From NCBI GenBank assembly GCA_002105175.1, contig MCGE01000055.1, forward strand, positions 67,001-131,000: DNA of 64,000 nucleotides, given 5' to 3'. The notes beneath the pieces were generated by a model, which was not told where the DNA came from, made no database searches, and was given only the letters and a program-made list of their open reading frames with translations. Source of the DNA: Absidia repens. Its lineage: Eukaryota; Mucoromycota; Mucoromycetes; Mucorales; Cunninghamellaceae. The translations under genes and the position numbers were made by a program. Position 1 is the first letter of the stretch, and each line of letters begins with the position of its first letter. Below, piece after piece: positions 61,966-64,000 of the stretch.

Positions 61966-62614
61966 GGTTGAAAGTCAAAATAGACACTCCATAGTAATTT
62001 GAATTCCAAATTAGTAGACGGAGAATGGGTTTATCCGGCCGAGAGTGGTACCGATCGACGCGCAATTGTTTAGAATATGTTGCACATAAGTTTAAGATTC
62101 ATCCGCCGACATTTTTCGTAAATCGAAAAGTGGCTTTAAATGTCTAACTTTATACGTAGTTTAGATACAGAGACGTACGTTACACCAATCGAAAGTGCTT
62201 GTAAAACTACATATTCTGATATAGTTTCAAAGTTATTCGAGTTGAATTAACAAATTTATGACTTTATTTCTGGAAAATGAGAAAATGACAATTCAGGTTT
62301 CATTATTTTTTTTTTACTGATTTCAGATTTATTGAAAAATAAAAGATGTCGGAACGGGTTCCAAATTTCAGGAACAAACGTCCGTGCGCAGATCGACACA
62401 GGGAACACAAATAGATCGTCATCAGGGTGTGCAATCGTCATTTAAGCCATTTTTCGATTTACGAAAAATGTCGGCGGATGAATCTTAAACTTATGTGCAA
62501 CATATTCTAAACAATTGCGCGTCGATCGGTACCACTCTCGGCCGGATAAACCCATTCTCCGTCTACTAATTTGGAATTCAAATTACTATGGAGTGTCTAT
62601 TTTGACTTTCAACC
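61966..62614. mobile_element. MITE with ~170-bp inverted repeats, second copy
   Basis: 649 bp. Both tips read GGTTGAAAGTCAAAATAGAC and the arms match those of 8320-8922. Better preserved at the right tip than the first copy. No clear target duplication is seen. Confidence 0.9.
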
Positions 62615-63195
62615 TTTCAATTTCTTCAGGAACAGGTTTTATTTTTATGCCATCATTTTTCATGATGCGACAGCGACCGCCATAGCCTGGCATGATGTCA
62701 CATCCAACTCCCCAGCCATCTACCTTGGATACCCCCCTATACAGCTCGACCACGCATTTAAGTGACTATCTCGATGGAATCTACAACAAGATCCAATGGC
62801 CCATAAACATTGTGAAATCGCGCAATTTGTCAGTCAAAGCCGTTCTCTCAGATGTAACTCGTTGTTATTATCCCATCTATGGCATATACTCCGTGTCACC
62901 ATAGTTCCACCGAAATGGCTCACAAGTATTACTCAATGATCCGTGGATATGTCCTTGCTTTCTATCCTCGTCCCTCAATAGGATATGCAAATCGCCCCAG
63001 AGAACAAGGAAGTTTAGGATTAGTCTATCTTCAAGACCAATAACTAGCACTCCATAATATCTACACAAAAGAATACTCACAGATCGCCGACCCAATCCGC
63101 TAACAGGAGCTGCAAACATCTTTATACGTTTATACATTGGTCATCAATCTATCGTCCCTTTCTTGTTGGCGCCTCCTCACCAACAAGTTACCAAC
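62615..63195 (+). pseudogene. LINE ORF2 fragment, decayed
   Basis: Encodes in broken frames 'AIAWHDVTSNSPAIYLGYP', 'IYNKIQWPINIVKSRNLSVK', 'YPRPSIGYANRPREQGSLGL' and 'VGAPPHQQVTN', matching the RT-thumb to mid-C-terminal region of the intact ORF2 with several indels and a stop. Confidence 0.85.
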
Positions 63196-63514
63196 TGTCA
63201 TGAATAACATTTTTGTGTTACCCTTGTCTTCGCAGTTCCTACATCTCTTGTCTTCTCAGTTCCCGCACCTCTCGAAGTGCTCAGCACTTATTAGTTTTAG
63301 TATAAATAACCCCCATCTCCCCACTCTAGTTTATTATCTTTATCTGATATCCTGTTATATTTTATCAATAAACTGTCTCTGCTCTTCTCTCCCAATTACT
63401 CTCTACTTGATCTCCTTGAATTGAAAACTCAATCTAGGTAAGATTACTTTATTATATCAAACTTATATTCTGCCTGGAAGTATAACTCATCTCCGTCCTG
63501 TCTGGTTCTTGACA
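63196..63514 (+). repeat. Solo LTR (LTR-E family)
   Basis: 319 bp, TGTCATGAATAAC...TTCTTGACA, with a perfect CCAAC duplication (63191-63195, 63515-63519). Confidence 0.95.
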
Positions 63515-64000
63515 CCAACGATGGAAGCCCACCGTCACGTCAACCACCAAATTAATCCAGCTCAATGTCAATTTTGTACTTGGCCGCCCCATGAAGGCAT
63601 CCCTATGGAGGGCAGCACAATACATAATGGGTATGGAAGTCAACCAACAAGGTGAAATTTGGGCAAGTCTGACATATCGCAGACCCACTGATCAAGCAAT
63701 CCTGGAAGCATCGCACAACCGCCATGGTTTAACATCGATTCCCTGAAACACTGGACCATCGTAATACCACCAAATAAATGGCAAACAGAACCAATAGATA
63801 TACTCCCATATCGAGCATCAACTGGACAACTGCGATTAAATTGGCTGGACGCACAAGCAACAACATGACAATTGCCTATACCGAGAATACCGAAAGCCCC
63901 TCCACCGGCGAATCTCATGACAACGATACAATGGCGACAATTTTGGCGAACACCATTCAGCCATGGCGGAAGAAACTGTTGGTGGCGCCTGTTGATTCAG
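63515..64000 (+). pseudogene. LINE ORF2 C-terminal fragments, mosaic and decayed
   Basis: 63530-63705 matches (inverted) the LINE near 40550-40690, including 'CQFC'. From about 63706 it matches the other subfamily at 59030-59330 ('PWFNIDSLKHWTI', 'PPNKWQTEPIDILPYRASTGQLRLNW') with stops. The piece runs off the window. Confidence 0.8.

Noticed and set aside
1..64000. tRNA genes and 5S rRNA
   Set aside because: Scanned by eye for A/B-box and cloverleaf patterns; none convincing was found, though decayed copies could be missed.

Overview
The window looks like a transposon-rich, AT-rich region of an early-diverging fungal genome, most likely Mucoromycota. This rests on a fungal-type 28S/5.8S block with Mucorales-like features, short GTAAG...TAG introns, chromodomain Ty3 elements, two-ORF LINEs with APE endonucleases, and a fragment of a PD-(D/E)XK (Rpn-like) nuclease family. 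The species cannot be named from sequence alone. Very little is ordinary host gene space: one multi-intron gene of unknown function (about 15.4-17.1 kb, minus), the truncated nuclease gene, and an rDNA-like block. Nearly everything else is mobile DNA of different ages, much of it nested.

Layout. 0.1-5.8 kb: a young, apparently intact Ty3 chromovirus with identical 299-bp LTRs and a 5-bp target duplication, inserted in a dispersed repeat whose empty paralogue lies at 9.6 kb. 6.2-13.6 kb: decayed elements (a Ty3 integrase relic, two members of an unrecognised protein family, a long-TIR MITE, a Gag-protease relic, a Helitron relic) plus solo LTRs. 14.2-19.8 kb: dispersed repeats, LTR pieces, the spliced gene and the nuclease gene. 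19.9-24.6 kb: 28S, ITS2, 5.8S and ITS1 on the minus strand, full length for 28S but altered at normally invariant positions, followed by a short broken 18S-like island. 24.6-28 kb: unassigned DNA and LTRs. 28.3-35.4 kb: one LINE copy cut into ordered pieces by LTR insertions, including a decayed second Ty3 element. 36-38 kb: a TIR element. 38.5-49.4 kb: a stack of 5'-truncated LINEs, all on the minus strand, with clear target duplications. 50-60.7 kb: LINEs on the plus strand, including one full-length copy with both ORFs open. 60.7-64 kb: a Merlin-like DNA transposon, a related MITE, and more LINE and LTR sequence.

The most interesting signal is a recurrent 5-bp insertion at TA sites that creates TACAGTA or TACTGTA. 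Many decayed copies carry it while paralogous copies lack it, and in two relics its removal reopens the reading frame. It matches the known footprint of Tc1/mariner-type excision, although no Tc1/mariner element is visible here. Other notable features are LINE 3'-end hairpins shared between subfamilies, a shared LINE 5' module, two ultra-short LINE insertions consisting of little more than a poly(A) tail, and an element built of 73-bp palindrome-containing repeats.
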